Shown here piece by piece: positions 62,252-64,000 of a DNA stretch of 64,000 nucleotides. Every line of letters begins with the position of its first letter. Position 1 is the first letter of the stretch. Origin of the DNA: Pontibacter aydingkolensis (GTDB taxonomy: Bacteria; Bacteroidota; Bacteroidia; Cytophagales; Hymenobacteraceae); the NCBI RefSeq assembly GCF_019443125.1, contig NZ_JAHYXK010000009.1, positions 1 through 64,000 on the forward strand, written 5' to 3'. A model generated the notes under the pieces. That model made no database searches and was not told where the DNA came from. It saw nothing but the letters and a program-made list of their open reading frames with translations. Made by a program: the position numbers and the translations under genes.

Positions 62252-63598
62252 ATGAAAAAGCAAACCTTCACAAGAAAGAGTGTCGTCAACCTGCCACTGG
62301 TCAATCCGAATGCGGCAGGTATCGACGTAGGAGACACCATTCACGCCGTCGCCGTGCCCGAAGATAGGGGTCCAGAGCCGGTCAGGTCCTTTGGGACGAT
62401 GACCGGCGATTTGGAAGCCATCGCCGTCTGGCTGCTCGAGTGCGGGGTGGACACAGTGGCCATGGAGAGCACGGGCGTGTACTGGAAGCCCTTGTTCACC
62501 CTGCTCATCCAGCAGGGCCTGGAGGTGTAGCTGGTCAATGCCAAGCAGGTCAAGAACGTGTGCGGCAGGAAGAACGATGAGGATGACGCGCGCTGGATCC
62601 AGAAGCTGCACAGTTGCGGACTGCTTCGCAGCAGCTACCTGCCCGATGACGAGCATGAAGCTCTGCGCACCCTGGTGCGCCATCGCAAGGCTTTGGTGAA
62701 GGACCGAAGCCGCTGCGTGTTCCGCATGCAGAAGGCCCTGGAGCTGATGAACGTGAAGGTGCACACGCTCCTGCGTGACATCACCGGCAAGGCCGGCCTT
62801 GCCATCATTGAGGCCATCCTGCGGGGGGAACGGACAGCGGAGAACTTCCTTGCCTGCGTCCACTTCAAGGTGAAGGCCGACAGGGCCACCATCCTCAAGT
62901 CACTGCAGGGCAACTGGCGGGAAGAGCAGCTTTACCTGCTGGAGGATTGTTACATGAACTATCAGTACCTGACCCAGCGTATCGCCTCGTGCGACGTGGC
63001 CATCGAGCGGCAGCTCGAACACTACCACAGGGAGATTCGGCCTGAAGCGGCGCCTGAACGTGAGGCCACCTCCACCAAGAGGGCCAATAGGAACAAGCCC
63101 TCATTCAACACCTACTCCTACCTGAAAAAAGTGCTAGGAGTGGACGTAATGGCTATCTACGGCATTAGCGACATTGCCGCTTTAGAGATTCTCTCGGAGA
63201 CGGGCACAGACATGAGCAAATGGGAAACAGCTAAGCACTTTGTCAGCTGGCTCAATCTGTGCCCTAACAACAAAATATCAGGCGGGAAGCTTATCAGCAG
63301 CACACTGATGAAGAAGAAGCCCAACCCGGCCAGTCATGCTTTCCGCAACGCCGCCAATGCTGTGCAGCGGAGCGACAACTGGCTCGGTGACTACTTCCGC
63401 CGGATGAAAGCAAAGGGCGGTAACAAGTATGCCACCGTGGCCACGGCTAATAAACTTGCCACTATTTACTACAAAATGGTATCTTGCCAACAGGAGTTTA
63501 GGCCCGTAGAATTAGCTGCTTACCAGAAGAAGTACAAGCAAGCAAAGATTATGTATCTGGAGCGAAGGCTTCATGAACTCAAAAAAGAAGCTGCTTAG
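62252..63598 (+). pseudogene. IS110-family transposase broken by in-frame TAG
   Basis: Frame 62252-62527 and frame 62531-63598 are in phase and separated by TAG at 62528-62530 (codon 93 of 448). N-terminal RuvC-like DEDD domain: AAGIDVGDTIHAVAV, AMESTGVYWKPLFTLL, then stop-LVNAKQVKNVCGRKNDEDDA. C-terminal transposase_20 domain: DIAALEILSETGTDM, FVSWLNLCPNNKISGG. The stop replaces a Tyr or similar residue (VYLVNA in relatives), a one-base change. The copy is likely inactive unless TAG is suppressed. GC-rich compared with its flanks. Confidence 0.9.
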
Positions 63599-63644
63599 TT
63601 GTTATATAGAAGTTGGGCTGCATTACAATTTATAGATAGTTCAC

Positions 63645-63746
63645 ATGACTCCAGAGGAAAAGGAAAGACAAAGGTTCATCAATAAAATAGTTTTTAACGC
63701 AAGAGCTATAATATCAAACCAAGTCGTTGTTCCACTGGGAGTCTAA
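63645..63746 (+). pseudogene. Short ORF, possible N-terminal fragment of a small protein
   Basis: 33 aa, MTPEEKERQRFINKIVFNAR then AIISNQVVVPLGV and stop. It starts right after the IS110 region and reads like the N-terminal helix of a small conserved protein cut short. Family not recalled with certainty. Confidence 0.35.
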
Positions 63747-63886
63747 TTACCTGCCTGTTTTTCTCACCTTAATTTAGCCGAACCTTTTCTGCGCAGGCCG
63801 TGCAGATGCTCTCCTGGTTTATAACTACAAGCTCGCACTGCCGTTAGAAAGTAGGTAATATATCTACAAACCTATAACAAAACGCT

Positions 63887-64000
63887 ATGGGTAGATACAA
63901 CAGAGACCGATTAGGCTCAGGCTACGGGGATGATTATTACGACCGCTACGGTGATCTTAACCGTGACGGCCACAACCGCTACTACGACTTCGACCGCGGC
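63887..64000 (+). CDS. Gly/Tyr/Asp/Arg-rich protein, N-terminal part (runs off the window)
   Basis: The frame opens with ATG at 63887 and is open to the last base: MGRYNRDRLGSGYGDDYYDR, then YGDLNRDGHNRYYDFDRG. Very hydrophilic, low complexity with repeated GxYxDxY and RDG. It may be a stress-related disordered protein such as those with SWFGD motifs found in this group, but the diagnostic part is outside the window. Confidence 0.55.
   Translation, partial: MGRYNRDRLGSGYGDDYYDRYGDLNRDGHNRYYDFDRG

Overview
The window looks like chromosomal DNA of a Bacteroidota bacterium, most likely order Cytophagales, family Hymenobacteraceae (Pontibacter-like). The placement is inferred from a SusC/SusD pair, a large secreted protein with FG-GAP and HYR repeats and a C-terminal type IX sorting-like tail, a -33/-7 promoter of the TTTG / TAnnTTTG type, and starts that mostly lack a Shine-Dalgarno sequence. 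No rRNA or tRNA gene and no CRISPR array was seen.

Layout. 1-126: right end of an IS3-family element. 0.4-12.1 kb: NhaA, a bestrophin-like channel, a zinc-ribbon protein, several broken genes, a 1299-aa AsmA-like protein, a formate/nitrite-type transporter interrupted by a stop, and a DUF305 protein. 13-15.6 kb: sugar dehydrogenase lipoprotein and a K+ channel. 15.6-23.1 kb: a long gene-poor AT-rich stretch, then two secreted proteins. 23.7-31.3 kb: cation/proton antiporter, then cyanophycinase, DUF2254 protein, isoaspartyl peptidase, N-formylglutamate amidohydrolase and the tail of an LD-carboxypeptidase, together a degradation set for cyanophycin-like or isopeptide substrates. 31.6-37.6 kb: GlgX, a serine hydrolase lipoprotein and a conserved hypothetical gene.

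37.9-40.4 kb is the most unusual locus. A promoter is followed by a SAM-I (S-box) type riboswitch, then by a previously uncalled 38-aa ORF whose last seven codons are all Cys, then by a RimK-like ATP-grasp ligase overlapping a luciferase-like flavin monooxygenase that carries an in-frame UGA. This may be a sulfur-responsive dual switch (SAM riboswitch plus polycysteine attenuator) or a Cys7 ribosomal peptide with its modifying enzymes. 40.7-46.6 kb is a compact same-strand run of amino-acid and amine enzymes: PLP decarboxylase, YjjX-type NTPase, RidA, gamma-lyase family PLP enzyme, nitrilase and flavin amine oxidase.

46.7-64 kb: cupin, IS3 and resolvase relics, a secreted superoxide dismutase, an ECF sigma factor, GH1 beta-glucosidase, glycosyltransferase plus LpxH-like phosphoesterase (overlapping by 4 nt), a SusC-SusD-Tat-phosphoesterase locus, an IS110 transposase with an internal stop, and a partial ORF at the edge.

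Two features cut across the window. First, a dispersed family of at least seven repeats pairs variable terminator hairpins with a constant tail (core GGATGGAATTATCGAACC). Second, four otherwise intact genes are each broken by one in-frame stop (TAG, TAA, TGA, TAG), which suggests active gene decay or assembly error.
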